A stretch of DNA of 10,123 bases from Bacillota bacterium (GTDB taxonomy: Bacteria > Bacillota > Limnochordia > Limnochordales > ZCTH02-B6), in contig QGSR01000047.1 in NCBI GenBank assembly GCA_003387805.1, forward strand, positions 1 through 10,123. The letters run 5' to 3'. The notes below the pieces were generated by a model. The model made no database searches and was not told where the DNA came from. It was given only the letters and a program-made list of their open reading frames with translations. A program made the translations under genes and the position numbers. Shown piece after piece: positions 1 to 7,856 of the stretch. The first letter of the stretch is position 1. Every line of letters begins with the position of its first letter.

Positions 1-1544
1 CCCAGCACGGCTTTGACCGCCGGGTGATAGCCCGCGTACGTCTCCTCCAGCCGCGCCAAAGCCCGGCGGTGGGCCTGGACCTCCTGCAGCTGCGCCCGCG
101 CGGCCTCCTCGTCGCGCCGGCGGGCGTCCAGCTCGGTCCGGGCCGCCTGCAGCGCCAGCGCCAGCCGCTCCGCGTCGCCCTGCCGGCCCCGCAGGCGCTC
201 CGCCGCGGCGTCCGCTTCCCGCCGGGCCTCCTCCAGCCGGCGCCGGGCCGCCTGCAGCTGCTCGTCCAGCTCCGCGGCGGACCGTTGCCAGCGGGCGCGC
301 TCGGCCGCGCGCTGCTGCGCGGCCGCGTCCAGGCGTTCCAGTTCCGCGGCGCACGCGGCCAGCTTCTGCCGCGCGTCAAACAGCTCTTCCCGGGACTGCT
401 CCAGCCGGCCCGCCTCCCGGCTGTGCTCGGCGTCGTAGGCCTGCAGCCGCGCCTCGGCTTCGGCCAGCATCGCCTTCAGGGACTCGGTCTCGGCCCGCTC
501 CCGGGCCAGGGCCGCTTCGCCTTCGCGCAGGCGGGCCTCCGCCTCCTCCTGCTCGCGCCCCACCCGCTGCAGCTCTTCCTCTAGGCTCTCGGCCCGCTGC
601 CCGAGGCCGGCCCGCTGCATGTCCGCCAGCTCCAGCCGGTGGCGGGCCGCGGCGGCCTGCGCCTCGGCCTGGTGCAGCGCCGAGCGGGCCTGCTCCGCCT
701 GCTCCCGCAGGCGGGCCGCGTCGTCCGCGGCCTGTTTCGCCCGCAGGTTCACGGCCGCCGCTTCCTTTTCCGCGGCTTCCAGCCGGGCCCGCTCCTCCGC
801 CAGCTCCGCCTCGGTTTCGGCCAGGCGCGCCCGGGCCGCCAGCCAGTCCCGGGCGGCGCGCGCGGCCCGGTGCGCCTGGAGCGCTTCGTTCAGCTCCCGC
901 CAGCGGGCCGCGGCCTTGGCCTGCTCCTTCAGCGCCTCGGCCCGGGCGGACAGTTCGGCCGACAAGTCGATGACCCGGGCCAGATCCTGCCCCGCCCGGT
1001 GCAGGCGCTGCTCCGCCAGGCGCCGCTGGGCGGTGTAGCGGCTGACGCCCGCGGTCTCCTCGATGAGCAGCCGCCGCTGGGTCGGATCCGCGCTCAAAAT
1101 CGCGTCGATTTCGCCCTGGCCCACCACCGCCATGCCGCTCTTGCCCAGCCCCGTGCCCAGGAGCAGCTCCTGGATGTCCCGCAGCCGGCACGGCGTGCCG
1201 TTGATAAAAAACTCGCTCTCGCCGGAGCGGTGAATGCGGCGCATGATGCTGATTTCACTGTACTCGAGAGGAATCGACTGGTCGCTGTTTTCAATGACCA
1301 GCGTGACTTGGCCCATGCCCAGCGGCTTGCGCTGGGCGGTGCCCCCGAAAATGAGATCCGCGCTCCTCGGGCTGCGCAGGGCGCGCGTGTTATGCTCGCC
1401 CAAAACCCAGCGGATCGCGTCCACGATGTTGCTCTTGCCGCTCCCGTTCGGGCCGACCACCGCGGTCACGCCCGGACCGAAGCGCAGCTCGGTGCGATCG
1501 GGAAACGACTTGAAGCCCAGAAGCGTCAGCGCCAGCAAGCGCAC
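1..1544 (-). CDS. smc: Chromosome partition protein SMC, N-terminal part (cut by window edge)
   Basis: SMC is the ATPase of the SMC-ScpAB condensin that compacts and separates newly replicated chromosomes. The first 514 residues are visible, without a stop. The Walker A motif GPNGSGKS is at residues 31-38, the conserved [10 protein letters not shown] stretch at about 108-116, and the Q-loop ([10 protein letters not shown]) at 141-150. From about residue 165 a long coiled-coil arm follows, very rich in Ala, Glu, Arg and Leu. The last visible residues ([12 protein letters not shown], 503-514) match the entry to the hinge domain, so hinge, return arm and C-terminal ATPase half lie outside. I chose the GTG at 1544 because a GGGGAGG ribosome binding site lies 11 bases upstream; another in-frame GTG at 1556 overlaps that site. 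A promoter of its own is likely (1578-1606). The family is certain; the exact start is less so. Confidence 0.96.
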   Translation of the reverse strand, partial: MRLLALTLLGFKSFPDRTELRFGPGVTAVVGPNGSGKSNIVDAIRWVLGEHNTRALRSPRSADLIFGGTAQRKPLGMGQVTLVIENSDQSIPLEYSEISIMRRIHRSGESEFFINGTPCRLRDIQELLLGTGLGKSGMAVVGQGEIDAILSADPTQRRLLIEETAGVSRYTAQRRLAEQRLHRAGQDLARVIDLSAELSARAEALKEQAKAAARWRELNEALQAHRAARAARDWLAARARLAETEAELAEERARLEAAEKEAAAVNLRAKQAADDAARLREQAEQARSALHQAEAQAAAARHRLELADMQRAGLGQRAESLEEELQRVGREQEEAEARLREGEAALARERAETESLKAMLAEAEARLQAYDAEHSREAGRLEQSREELFDARQKLAACAAELERLDAAAQQRAAERARWQRSAAELDEQLQAARRRLEEARREADAAAERLRGRQGDAERLALALQAARTELDARRRDEEAARAQLQEVQAHRRALARLEETYAGYHPAVKAVL

Positions 1545-1577
1545 GTAGGGTGGCACCTCCCCGGCAACCACCCCTGC

Positions 1578-1606
1578 ATTTTACCACAAACCCCGCCGTT
1601 GGTCAG
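1578..1606 (-). promoter_or_regulatory. Candidate sigma-A promoter of smc with extended -10
   Basis: On the minus strand, CTGACC (1601-1606) stands 17 bp before TAAAAT (1578-1583). The -10 box is preceded by TGG, giving an extended -10 element (TGnTAAAAT). Transcription would start near 1571, about 27 bases before the smc GTG. The -35 box matches the consensus at only four positions, so the extended -10 probably matters most. This would let smc be transcribed separately from spoVS. No convincing terminator is visible between spoVS and this site. Confidence 0.5.
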
Positions 1607-1654
1607 GATCCGGCGCGCCAGGAAGTCTCCGGGGAAGCCCGCAGCCAGGCCCCG

Positions 1655-1915
1655 TCAGCGCGGGCCGACGATGAAGCGGATGGCCGTGCGCTCCTCGCCG
1701 TCGATTTCGATCTCGCTGAAAGCCGGCACGCACACAAGATCGATGCCGTTGGGGGCGACGAAGCCGCGAGCGATAGCGATGGCTTTGACTCCTTGGTTCA
1801 CCGCCCCGGCGCCCACGGCCTGAATCTCCACGACGCCCTTCTCCCGGACCACGGCCGCCAAGGCGCCGGCCACCGATTTGGGCTTGGACGAAGCGGATAC
1901 TTTGAGCACTTCCAC
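1655..1915 (-). CDS. spoVS: Stage V sporulation protein S (SpoVS)
   Basis: SpoVS is a small Alba-like protein, probably nucleic-acid binding, needed in Bacillus for stage V of sporulation (spore coat and core maturation); related proteins also occur in some non-sporulating bacteria. The sequence follows the family closely: VEVLKVSA at the start, then the SVAGALAAVVREKG, EIQAVGAGAVNQGVKA and IARGFVAPNGIDL blocks, ending in EIDGEERTAIRFIV. I place the start at the GTG at 1915, because a strong AAGGAGGAG ribosome binding site precedes it by about 10 bases and the product is then 86 residues, the same as the Bacillus protein. The frame stays open upstream to a TTG at 1993, which would add 26 residues, but those do not resemble the family and lack a ribosome binding site. 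It is divergent from the regulator at 2211 and lies upstream of smc. Confidence 0.95.
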   Translation of the reverse strand: MEVLKVSASSKPKSVAGALAAVVREKGVVEIQAVGAGAVNQGVKAIAIARGFVAPNGIDLVCVPAFSEIEIDGEERTAIRFIVGPR

Positions 1916-2024
1916 CTTCGGCGACTCCTCCTTCGATGCGTCTGCGTCCCGCCGTTCTCCGCCCACCATGGCGCTCGTACGGATATCGTCCAATATATTC
2001 GCTCACCCCCGTCCTTTCTTCTCA

Positions 2025-2054
2025 ATTGTACACTTATCACTCTTTCACTGTCAG
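2025..2054 (-). promoter_or_regulatory. Candidate promoter for spoVS
   Basis: On the minus strand, CTGACA (2049-2054) and TACAAT (2025-2030) each match five of six consensus bases of a sigma-A promoter and are 18 bp apart. Transcription would start near 2018 and give a leader of about 100 bases before the spoVS GTG at 1915. Bacillus spoVS is transcribed by sigma-H, but I did not find a properly spaced sigma-H site here, so the assignment to sigma-A is by sequence match only. Confidence 0.45.
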
Positions 2055-2067
2055 GCGCCGTTTACCT

Positions 2068-2089
2068 GCCGGACGCGCGCCGGACGCGC
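2068..2089. repeat. Perfect tandem repeat of 11 bp, two copies
   Basis: GCCGGACGCGC occurs twice back to back (2068-2078 and 2079-2089). The unit is about one helical turn, so two identical faces would lie on the same side of the DNA. It sits just upstream of the candidate spoVS -35 box (2049-2054) and about 120 bp before the regulator start. It could be a binding site pair or a chance GC-rich duplication. Confidence 0.6.
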
Positions 2090-2165
2090 CGCGTTGCGTG
2101 GCCGGCAACGTGTAGATACATGACTTGTGTATATATTTCTCCTGGAAAATATTGGTTTTGACCTG

Positions 2166-2201
2166 GTTTGTGTAAAGGTTTTTCGCTTGCCAGTTACAAA
2201 C
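2166..2201. repeat. Imperfect inverted repeat before the S24-like regulator
   Basis: The arms are GTTTGTGTAA (2166-2175) and TTACAAAC (2194-2201); they are complementary except for two extra bases in the left arm. The right arm ends nine bases before the ATG of the regulator, where an operator for autoregulation could lie. No match to the Bacillus LexA box (CGAACnnnnGTTCG type) is visible. The structure is seen; the function is a guess. Confidence 0.35.
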
Positions 2202-2210
2202 ATACTTCCC

Positions 2211-2816
2211 ATGGCCGAAACGCAGCGCCACGAGTACCTCAACACGATGGCTGAAATCATTCTGGCTCGTCCCACGGCCACCGCGAAGCAGCTGGCCACG
2301 GCGCTGGGCTTCTCTCAGGAGCGCAGCGTCTACTACTGGCTGCGAAAGGCGGGATTTGACGGGCTGAAAGAGTTCCGCACGGCGGTGCTGACGGGCGAGT
2401 ACCGCGTCGCCGTCACTTCCATCGGCGGCCCCGTGACGGTGCGGGCCAGCTACGTGGCGGAACTGCCGCTGCTCGCGGCCGAGGACGCCGGGGAGGGCGA
2501 GACGGTGGGCTACGTGATCACGACGCGAGCCGTCAGCCGCGAGGCCTTTGCGCTCACCGTCGAATCCGACGAATACCGTCCCATGGTGGAAGAAGGCGAC
2601 ATCCTGCTCATCGACCCCGACGAGCCGCCCGAGGACGGAGACCTGGCCATGGTGCGCCGCGGCGCCGAGCCGCCCGCGTTGTGCCGCGTCTACATGAAGC
2701 CGCGGCGCTGGTACGTCCATCCGGTGACGGGCAAGCCGCTGGCCGCCTACAACGACACCCGCGGCGCGGGCGTGCGCCTGCTAGGCCGGGTCGTCGGACT
2801 GCAAAGAAGCTTTTGA
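2211..2816 (+). CDS. Helix-turn-helix regulator with S24/LexA-like domain lacking the catalytic dyad
   Basis: A putative DNA-binding regulator of 201 residues. Residues 22-56 (TATAKQLATALGF to DGLKEFR) look like a helix-turn-helix. Residues 112-198 follow the S24 peptidase fold of LexA and phage CI repressors: the VEEGDILLIDP block, then EDGDLAMVRR, and a closing LLGRVVGL. Where self-cleaving members have Ser-Met (VxGDSM), this protein has Glu121-Tyr122 (VESDEY), and where they have the catalytic Lys (VKRL) it has Cys158 (LCRV). It should therefore not cleave itself; the domain may serve for dimerisation or sensing. The ATG at 2211 has no clear ribosome binding site. A TTG at 2187 has AAAGG eight bases upstream and would add eight residues; a GTG at 2127 would run through the AT-rich region. 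It is divergent from spoVS and overlaps the 3' end of rnc. Its targets are unknown. Confidence 0.8.
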   Translation: MAETQRHEYLNTMAEIILARPTATAKQLATALGFSQERSVYYWLRKAGFDGLKEFRTAVLTGEYRVAVTSIGGPVTVRASYVAELPLLAAEDAGEGETVGYVITTRAVSREAFALTVESDEYRPMVEEGDILLIDPDEPPEDGDLAMVRRGAEPPALCRVYMKPRRWYVHPVTGKPLAAYNDTRGAGVRLLGRVVGLQRSF

Positions 2817-3554
2817 AGAACGCCGCCGGGCCAGCGCGTCGGCCGCCGCCGCCTGCTCGGCGGCTTTCTTGGTGGTGCCCCGGCCGCGGCCCAGCTCCTC
2901 GCCCCGCCAGCGAACCGCGACGGTGAACACCGGCGCGTGGGGCGGACCTTCCCGCTCCACCACCACGTATTCAGGCACTTCACGGCTCTCCTGCTGCAGC
3001 AGCTCCTGCAGGACGGTTTTCGGCGCGAAGGCCGGCGCCTCGTCCTCCGCCAGCCGCTCCGCGGCCGGCGCCAAAAGCCGCTCCACCAAGGCCCGGGCCC
3101 GCTCGAAGCCGTAGGCTGCGTACACCGCGCCCACCACCGCCTCCAGCGCGTCGCACAGCGTCGAGTCGCGGTCCCGGCTGCCCGACAGCTCCTCGCCGCG
3201 GGACATCCGAATCCACCGGCCCAGCCCCAGCCGCCGGGCCACCCCGGCCAGCGCGGCGCTGTTGACCAAAGCGGCCCGCATGCGGGCCAGATGCCCCTCG
3301 GGGCGGTCGGGAAAGCGGGACCAAACCATGTGCGCGGCCACCAACCCGATGACCGCGTCGCCCAGAAACTCCAGGCGCTGGTTGTGCGCCGGTTTGGGCG
3401 GCGGCGCTTCGGCCGGGTACGACGGATGGGTCAGAGCCTCCAGAAACAAGGAGGCCGGCTGCGGCGGCACGCCCAGCGCCTCCGCCAGTCCGGCCTCCCA
3501 TCCCGGCGCCGCGCCGCCGGATGCGTCGTTGGAGAAATGCACTCGGTCCGTCAT
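2781..3554 (-). CDS. rnc: Ribonuclease III
   Basis: RNase III cuts double-stranded RNA, matures rRNA precursors and controls some mRNAs. The 257-residue product has the catalytic domain, with signature NQRLEFLGD at 58-66 and metal-binding candidates Glu62, Asp66, Asp135 and Glu138 ([12 protein letters not shown]), followed by a double-stranded RNA-binding domain at about 176-242 ([10 protein letters not shown], then [16 protein letters not shown]). The position equal to E. coli Glu38 is Gln59. The ATG overlaps the fabF stop as ATGA, so translation is probably coupled to fabF, and no strong independent ribosome binding site is seen. The last dozen codons, past the RNA-binding domain, overlap the convergent regulator gene by 36 bp. 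No terminator is visible after the stop. Confidence 0.96.
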   Translation of the reverse strand: MTDRVHFSNDASGGAAPGWEAGLAEALGVPPQPASLFLEALTHPSYPAEAPPPKPAHNQRLEFLGDAVIGLVAAHMVWSRFPDRPEGHLARMRAALVNSAALAGVARRLGLGRWIRMSRGEELSGSRDRDSTLCDALEAVVGAVYAAYGFERARALVERLLAPAAERLAEDEAPAFAPKTVLQELLQQESREVPEYVVVEREGPPHAPVFTVAVRWRGEELGRGRGTTKKAAEQAAAADALARRRSSKASLQSDDPA

Positions 3555-4789
3555 GTCAGCTTCCGGAAAATAAGCACCGCGTTGTGGCCGCCGAACCCGA
3601 AGGAGTTGGACATGGCCACGTTGACTTCCGCGGCGCGCTTTTCGTTGGGCACGTAGTCCAAGTCGCAGCGCGGGTCCGGGTGCTCGTAGTTGATGGTCGG
3701 CGGAATGACGCCGTGCTGCATGGCCAGCAGCGCGACGATGGCCTCCACCGCGCCCGCCGCGCCCAGCTGGTGGCCCGTCATGGACTTGGTGGAGCTGACG
3801 GGCACCCGGTAGGCGGCTTCCCCCAGCGCCCGCTTGATGGCCACGGTTTCGAAATAGTCGTTGTACTCCGTGGACGTGCCGTGGGCGTTGATGTAGTCGA
3901 TATCCTCCGGGCCCACGCCCGCGTCCTCCATGGCCCGCTTCATGGCCCGGTACGCGCCGTCGCCCTCGGGCGCGGGCTGCGTGATATGGTACGCGTCGCC
4001 CGTCGCGCCGTAGCCGGCCACTTCGCCGTAGATGTGGGCGCCCCGGGCCCGCGCGTGCTCCTCGCTCTCGAGGATAAGAATGCCGGCGCCTTCGCCCAGC
4101 ACGAAGCCGTCCCGCTGGGCGTCAAAAGGCCGCGACGCCCGCTGGGGGTCTTCGTTGCGGGTGGACAGCGCCCGGGCCGCGCAAAAGCCGGCCAGCGCCA
4201 CGCGGGTCACCGACGCCTCGCTGCCGCCGGTAATCATGATGTCGGCCTCGCCCCGCTGGATAATGCGGGCCGCGTCGCCGATGGAGTTGGCGCCCGAGGC
4301 GCACGCGGTGACGGTGCACGCGTTGTGGGCTTTCGCGCCGGTCTGAATGGACACGTAGCCGGACGCCATATCCGGAATCATCATGGGCACGAGAAACGGG
4401 CTGACGCGCGACGGTCCCCGCTCCGCGAGGACCCGGATCTGGTTTTCCAATACCTCGATGCCGCCGATGCCCGAGCCGATCAAAACGCCCATGCGCTCGC
4501 CGTCCACTTTCGTCACGTCCAGGCCCGCGTCTTCCAGGGCCATGCGCGCCGCGGCCCACGCGAACTGCGCGAAGCGGTCCAGGCGCCGGGCGTCTTTGGC
4601 GTCCATGAACTGCACGGCGTCGAAATCTTTCACCTCGGCGGCGAAACGGGTGGCAAACTCGGAAGCGTCAAAACGCGTGATGGGCCCCACGCCCGACCGG
4701 CCCGCGATGAGGGCCTCCCACAGCTTGTCGGCGCCGGCCCCGAAAGGACTGACCACTCCCACCCCGGTGACGACGACGCGTGATTTCAA
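3551..4789 (-). CDS. fabF: 3-oxoacyl-[ACP] synthase II (KAS II)
   Basis: FabF condenses malonyl-ACP with a growing acyl-ACP in each elongation round of fatty acid synthesis in the cytoplasm. The catalytic Cys is in TACASGAN, the two His in INAHGTST and [10 protein letters not shown], and the glycine-rich end is NSFGFGGHN. With a TTG start at 4789 the product is 412 residues and the triad falls at Cys163, His303 and His340, the same numbers as in E. coli FabF. That start also has a well placed GAGAGGTGA ribosome binding site. The GTG at 4798 would add three residues but lies inside that site, so I prefer the TTG. A 95-bp spacer with a hairpin separates it from acpP; it overlaps rnc by four bases. 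Confidence 0.96.
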   Translation of the reverse strand: MKSRVVVTGVGVVSPFGAGADKLWEALIAGRSGVGPITRFDASEFATRFAAEVKDFDAVQFMDAKDARRLDRFAQFAWAAARMALEDAGLDVTKVDGERMGVLIGSGIGGIEVLENQIRVLAERGPSRVSPFLVPMMIPDMASGYVSIQTGAKAHNACTVTACASGANSIGDAARIIQRGEADIMITGGSEASVTRVALAGFCAARALSTRNEDPQRASRPFDAQRDGFVLGEGAGILILESEEHARARGAHIYGEVAGYGATGDAYHITQPAPEGDGAYRAMKRAMEDAGVGPEDIDYINAHGTSTEYNDYFETVAIKRALGEAAYRVPVSSTKSMTGHQLGAAGAVEAIVALLAMQHGVIPPTINYEHPDPRCDLDYVPNEKRAAEVNVAMSNSFGFGGHNAVLIFRKLT

Positions 4790-4839
4790 GAAGCTCACCT
4801 CTCTTGCCGGAGCACCGGGTCATTGATTGCAAGATGAAG

Positions 4840-4863
4840 CAGCGCGCCGAACCCGGCGCGCTG
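4840..4863 (-). terminator. Strong GC hairpin after acpP (attenuator-like)
   Basis: Perfect 10-bp arms, CAGCGCGCCG (4840-4849) and CGGCGCGCTG (4854-4863), close a four-base loop. It begins 21 bases after the acpP stop. On the transcript the hairpin is followed by CUUCAUCUUGC, which is only moderately U-rich, so it is not a classical intrinsic terminator. It may end some transcripts or protect the acpP end of a processed mRNA, lowering fabF and rnc relative to acpP. The structure is certain; the role is inferred. Confidence 0.6.
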
Positions 4864-4884
4864 GCATGCAGTTGACGAACGGTT

Positions 4885-5118
4885 TCAGCCGAGCCGGCTT
4901 TCGATGTACCGCACGGCGTCGGCCACGGTGACGATCTTTTCCGCGTCGGTATCCGGAATTTCCAGGTCAAAAGCTTCCTCGAACTCCATGACGAGCTCGA
5001 CCACGTCCAGCGAGTCCGCGCCCAAATCGTCCACGAACGAAGCGGTGGGCACCACCTCGTCCTCGGACACCCCGAGCTGGTTGACGATAATTTCCTTCAC
5101 TTTCTCCATGACGTCCAT
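4885..5118 (-). CDS. acpP: Acyl carrier protein
   Basis: This small acidic protein carries acyl intermediates on a 4'-phosphopantetheine arm for all fatty acid synthase enzymes and for PlsX. The 77 residues include the attachment motif GADSLD with Ser36, preceded by the usual acidic helix, and end in [13 protein letters not shown]. The ATG at 5118 is chosen because a full AAGGAGGTGA ribosome binding site lies nine bases upstream; the second ATG (5109) would be too far. Unlike most of its neighbours it is flanked by spacers, 38 bp from fabG and 95 bp from fabF. This fits the need for far more ACP than enzymes. Confidence 0.98.
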   Translation of the reverse strand: MDVMEKVKEIIVNQLGVSEDEVVPTASFVDDLGADSLDVVELVMEFEEAFDLEIPDTDAEKIVTVADAVRYIESRLG

Positions 5119-5156
5119 CCGCTCTCACCTCCTTGCCGCCGCCGTCCGACGTCCGG

Positions 5157-5894
5157 TCACGACATGCCGCCGTCGACGACGAGGGTGTGTCCGGTAATGT
5201 AGCTGCTGGCTTCCTCGGCCAAAAACAACACGGCGTGGGCAACCTCCTCGGGTTCTCCCACGCGGCCCATAGGAATTTGCGCCAAAAACTGCTGTTTAAT
5301 GTCTTCGCTCAGCGCGTCGGTCATATCGGACCGGATGTAGCCGGGCGCGACGACGTTGACGGTGATGTTGCGGCCCGCCAGCTCGCGCGCCAGGCTTTTC
5401 GTGAAGCCGATGAGCGCGGCCTTGGCCGCGGCGTAGTTCGTCTGGCCCACGTTGCCGGTGAGGCCCACGATGGACGAAATGTTGATAATGCGGCCGTAGC
5501 GCTGTTTCATCATCGTCCGCACCGCGGCTCGCGTACAATTGTAAACACCGCCCAAGTTGACGTCAAGCACGGCGTCCCACTGCTCCCGGGTCATGCGGAC
5601 GAACAGCGTGTCCCGGGTGATGCCCGCGTTGTTGACCAGCACGTCCAGCCGCCCCATTTCGGCGATGGCCGTCTGCACCAGCGCCTCCGCGGACTCCGGG
5701 TCCGCCACGTCCGCGGCAATCCCCACGGCGCGGCCGCCCGCCGCGACGATCTCCTCGGCCACCCGCCGGGCCTGCTCTTCGCTGCGCCCGGAAACGGCCA
5801 CGAACGCGCCTTCCGCCGCCAGCCGCTTGGCGATGGCCAGACCCAGGCCCCGGGTGCTGCCGGTGACCAGCGCCGTTCTCCCTGCCAGTCTCAT
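5157..5894 (-). CDS. fabG: 3-oxoacyl-[ACP] reductase
   Basis: FabG reduces 3-oxoacyl-ACP to 3-hydroxyacyl-ACP with NADPH. It is a classical short-chain dehydrogenase of 245 residues: cofactor motif TGSTRGLG at 11-18, NNAG at 88-91, and active-site residues Asn113, Ser141, Tyr154 and Lys158 (NYAAAK). The C-terminus [10 protein letters not shown] is typical of FabG. The ATG overlaps the fabD stop as ATGA and has an AAGGGGTGA ribosome binding site inside the end of fabD. Membership of the fab operon makes FabG much more likely than another dehydrogenase. Confidence 0.97.
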   Translation of the reverse strand: MRLAGRTALVTGSTRGLGLAIAKRLAAEGAFVAVSGRSEEQARRVAEEIVAAGGRAVGIAADVADPESAEALVQTAIAEMGRLDVLVNNAGITRDTLFVRMTREQWDAVLDVNLGGVYNCTRAAVRTMMKQRYGRIINISSIVGLTGNVGQTNYAAAKAALIGFTKSLARELAGRNITVNVVAPGYIRSDMTDALSEDIKQQFLAQIPMGRVGEPEEVAHAVLFLAEEASSYITGHTLVVDGGMS

Positions 5895-6841
5895 GCGCTT
5901 TCACCCCTTCCAACGCGCGTCGCGACCTGCTCGACGCCCGCGGCGTCGCCGCACGGCATGCACTCCAGCTCCCTGTCGATGCGGCGCGCGAGCCCGCACA
6001 GCGTCCTGCCTTCCCCGACTTCCACCATAAGCGTCACGCCGTCCTCGATGAGCCCGCGGACGGTCTGTTCCCAAAGCACGGGCTTGCTCACCTGCTCGAT
6101 GAGGGCCTGCTTGATCTCCGCCGCGGCGGTTTTGGGCCGGGCGTCCACGTTGGCGATGACGGGAACGTGCGGGTCGGTGATGACGACCCGCCCCAGCGCC
6201 TCGGCCAGCCGCCGGCCCGCGGGCTCCAGCAGCGAGCAATGAAAGGGCCCGCTGACGTTGAGCAGCTGCACCCGGCGCGCGCCGGCCTCGGAGGCCAGCT
6301 CCAGGCAGCGCCGCACCGCCTCGATATGGCCGGCCACCACCACCTGCCCCGGACTGTTGTACGTGGCAGGCTCCACGACGCCGTCCTCCACCCGGCGGCA
6401 CAGCGCCTCCACCGCCGCGGCGTCCAGGCCGATAATCGCCCCCATGCCGCCCGTGCCCGCGGGCACCGCGTCGTTCATGAACCGGCCCCGGTCGCGCACG
6501 AGCCGGACCGCGTCGGCAAACTGCAAGGCGCCGGCGGCCACCAGCGCGCTGTACTCACCCAGGCTGTGGCCGGCCACCACGTCGGGACGCACGCCGTGCT
6601 GCTCCAGCACCCGCCACGCGGCGACGCTGACGGTCAGCAGGGCCGGCTGGGTATTGTACGTCAGCGCCAGCTCCTCGTCGGGACCTTCGAAAATGAGCCG
6701 GCTCAGAGGAAATCCCAGCGCTTGGTCGGCCACTTTGAAAACGTTTCTCGCGGCCGGGAAGTTGTCGTACAAATCGCGTCCCATGCCCACACGCTGGGAA
6801 CCTTGTCCCGGAAAGACGAAGGCGATGCGCTCCGTGCTCAC
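5891..6841 (-). CDS. fabD: Malonyl-CoA:ACP transacylase
   Basis: FabD moves malonyl groups from CoA to ACP and so supplies the extender unit. The 316-residue protein has the FPGQGSQ motif at 10-16, the nucleophile elbow GHSLGEY with Ser93, Arg118 (RGRFM) that binds the malonyl carboxylate, and His201 (SGPFHCSLL), the catalytic His at the same number as in E. coli. It starts with a GTG that overlaps the fabH stop (GTGA), with a G-rich ribosome binding site (GGGGGGAG) just upstream. It ends overlapping fabG. Confidence 0.97.
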   Translation of the reverse strand: MSTERIAFVFPGQGSQRVGMGRDLYDNFPAARNVFKVADQALGFPLSRLIFEGPDEELALTYNTQPALLTVSVAAWRVLEQHGVRPDVVAGHSLGEYSALVAAGALQFADAVRLVRDRGRFMNDAVPAGTGGMGAIIGLDAAAVEALCRRVEDGVVEPATYNSPGQVVVAGHIEAVRRCLELASEAGARRVQLLNVSGPFHCSLLEPAGRRLAEALGRVVITDPHVPVIANVDARPKTAAAEIKQALIEQVSKPVLWEQTVRGLIEDGVTLMVEVGEGRTLCGLARRIDRELECMPCGDAAGVEQVATRVGRGESA

Positions 6842-7845
6842 GGCGCTCCCCCCGCCGGACCCCGGCCCCAGCGCAGCGCGGCCGCGCCCCAGGTCAGGCC
6901 CGCGCCGAAGCCCACCGCGACGATGCGATGGCCTTCCTTCAGGCGCCCTTCCTCCACGGCTTCGCCCAGCGCGATGGGAATGGATGCGGCCGACGTGTTG
7001 CCGTAGCGCTGGACGTTGACGACGATGCGGTCTTCCTCCACGCCCAGCCGCTTGGCGGCCGCCTCGATGATGCGGATGTTGGCCTGATGCGGCACAAACA
7101 GATCGATGTCGTCCGGGGTCAGCCCCGCCCGGCGCAGCACTTCCCGGGTCGCGTCCTCCATGATGCGCACGGCGAACTTGAACACCTCGTTGCCCGTCAT
7201 GCGCAGGTAGTGCTCGCCGGCGGCCAGCGCCTCCTCATCGAAAGGCTTTCGCGAGCCGCCCGCGGGGATGATGAGGGACTCGGCGCCCGAGCCGTCGCTG
7301 CCCAGATACGTGGCCAGCACGCCGTAGTCCGGCGCCGTCTCCCCGACGACGACGGCGCCCGCGCCGTCGCCGAACAGCACGCACGTGGAGCGGTCCCGCC
7401 AGTTGACGATGCGGCTCAGCAAGTCCGCGCCGATGACCAGCGCCTTGTTGTACCCGCCCGACCGCACGGCGTGCCACGCCTGGTCCAGAGCGTACACGAA
7501 CCCCGAGCAGCCCGCGCCCAGGTCGTAAGCGGCCGTGTCCGGAATGCCCAGCCGGTGCTGGACAATGCTGGCGGTGGACGGAACCTGGTAGTCGCCCGTG
7601 GCGGTGGCCACGATGAGCAGGTCGATTTCCCCGGGGGAGACGCCCGCATCGGCCAAAGCTTTCTCCGCGGCCTTGACGGCCCAGTCCGAAGTGGCTTCGT
7701 GCCTGGGCGCGATGCGGCGCTCCTTGATGCCTGTCCGCGTCGTAATCCACTCGTCGGACGTGTCCACCATCTTTTCGAGGTCGAAGTTGGTCAGCTTCTC
7801 CTCGGGCACCGCGTAGCCGATGCCTAAAATACCCGTCGGTCTCAT
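6838..7845 (-). CDS. fabH: 3-oxoacyl-[ACP] synthase III (KAS III)
   Basis: FabH starts fatty acid chains by condensing an acyl-CoA primer with malonyl-ACP; in Gram-positive bacteria it often takes branched primers. The 335-residue protein shows the catalytic triad Cys113 (GAGCSGF), His253 (PHQANIRI) and Asn283 (GNTSAAS), and the N-terminal block MVDTSDEWITTRTGIKERR. The ATG at 7845 has GAGAGG seven bases upstream and gives the family's usual N-terminus. An in-frame ATG at 7860, overlapping the plsX stop, would add five residues but has a ribosome binding site too close. The frame also stays open far upstream through plsX and rpmF, but that part is only a shadow. Primer preference cannot be read from the sequence. 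Confidence 0.97.
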   Translation of the reverse strand: MRPTGILGIGYAVPEEKLTNFDLEKMVDTSDEWITTRTGIKERRIAPRHEATSDWAVKAAEKALADAGVSPGEIDLLIVATATGDYQVPSTASIVQHRLGIPDTAAYDLGAGCSGFVYALDQAWHAVRSGGYNKALVIGADLLSRIVNWRDRSTCVLFGDGAGAVVVGETAPDYGVLATYLGSDGSGAESLIIPAGGSRKPFDEEALAAGEHYLRMTGNEVFKFAVRIMEDATREVLRRAGLTPDDIDLFVPHQANIRIIEAAAKRLGVEEDRIVVNVQRYGNTSAASIPIALGEAVEEGRLKEGHRIVAVGFGAGLTWGAAALRWGRGPAGGAP

Positions 7846-7856
7846 GACTGCGCCTC

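Larger units (their letters stand above)
1916..2210. other. Divergent intergenic region between spoVS and the S24-like regulator
   Basis: This is the longest non-coding stretch of the window (295 bp). Its composition is mixed. The part nearest spoVS is the likely 5' leader of spoVS. Around 2060-2110 it is very GC-rich with an 11-bp tandem repeat (2068-2089) and a 6-bp inverted repeat (arms 2092-2097 and 2105-2110). From about 2111 to 2205 it turns distinctly AT-rich, with short inverted repeats (ATACA/TGTAT at 2116-2120 and 2128-2132; GTTTGTGTAA/TTACAAAC at 2166-2175 and 2194-2201). I could not fix a sigma-A promoter for the plus-strand gene; TTGACC at 2158-2163 has no -10 box at a proper distance. 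The repeats are seen directly; a role as operators is inference. Confidence 0.6.

Noticed and set aside
376..1191. Minus-strand open frame of 271 residues within smc
   Set aside because: It is the same strand but a shifted frame relative to smc. The translation is a Gly/Ala/Arg/Pro-rich string with no family resemblance, while the smc frame is intact throughout.
639..1823. Long plus-strand open frame across the smc 5' region
   Set aside because: It lies opposite the smc frame, which has Walker A and coiled-coil features. The translation is Arg/Ala/Gly-rich with no recognisable domain, as expected for a shadow in GC-rich DNA.
1916..1993. N-terminal extension of SpoVS from a TTG at 1993
   Set aside because: It has no ribosome binding site and no family resemblance, whereas the GTG at 1915 has AAGGAGG upstream and gives the usual 86 residues.
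1994..2020. Sigma-H promoter for spoVS (AGGA followed by GAAT)
   Set aside because: Both elements are present on the minus strand but only 11 bases apart, against about 17 in the consensus.
2127..2210. Longer regulator protein from a GTG at 2127
   Set aside because: The added residues are translated AT-rich promoter-like DNA, and there is no ribosome binding site at the GTG.
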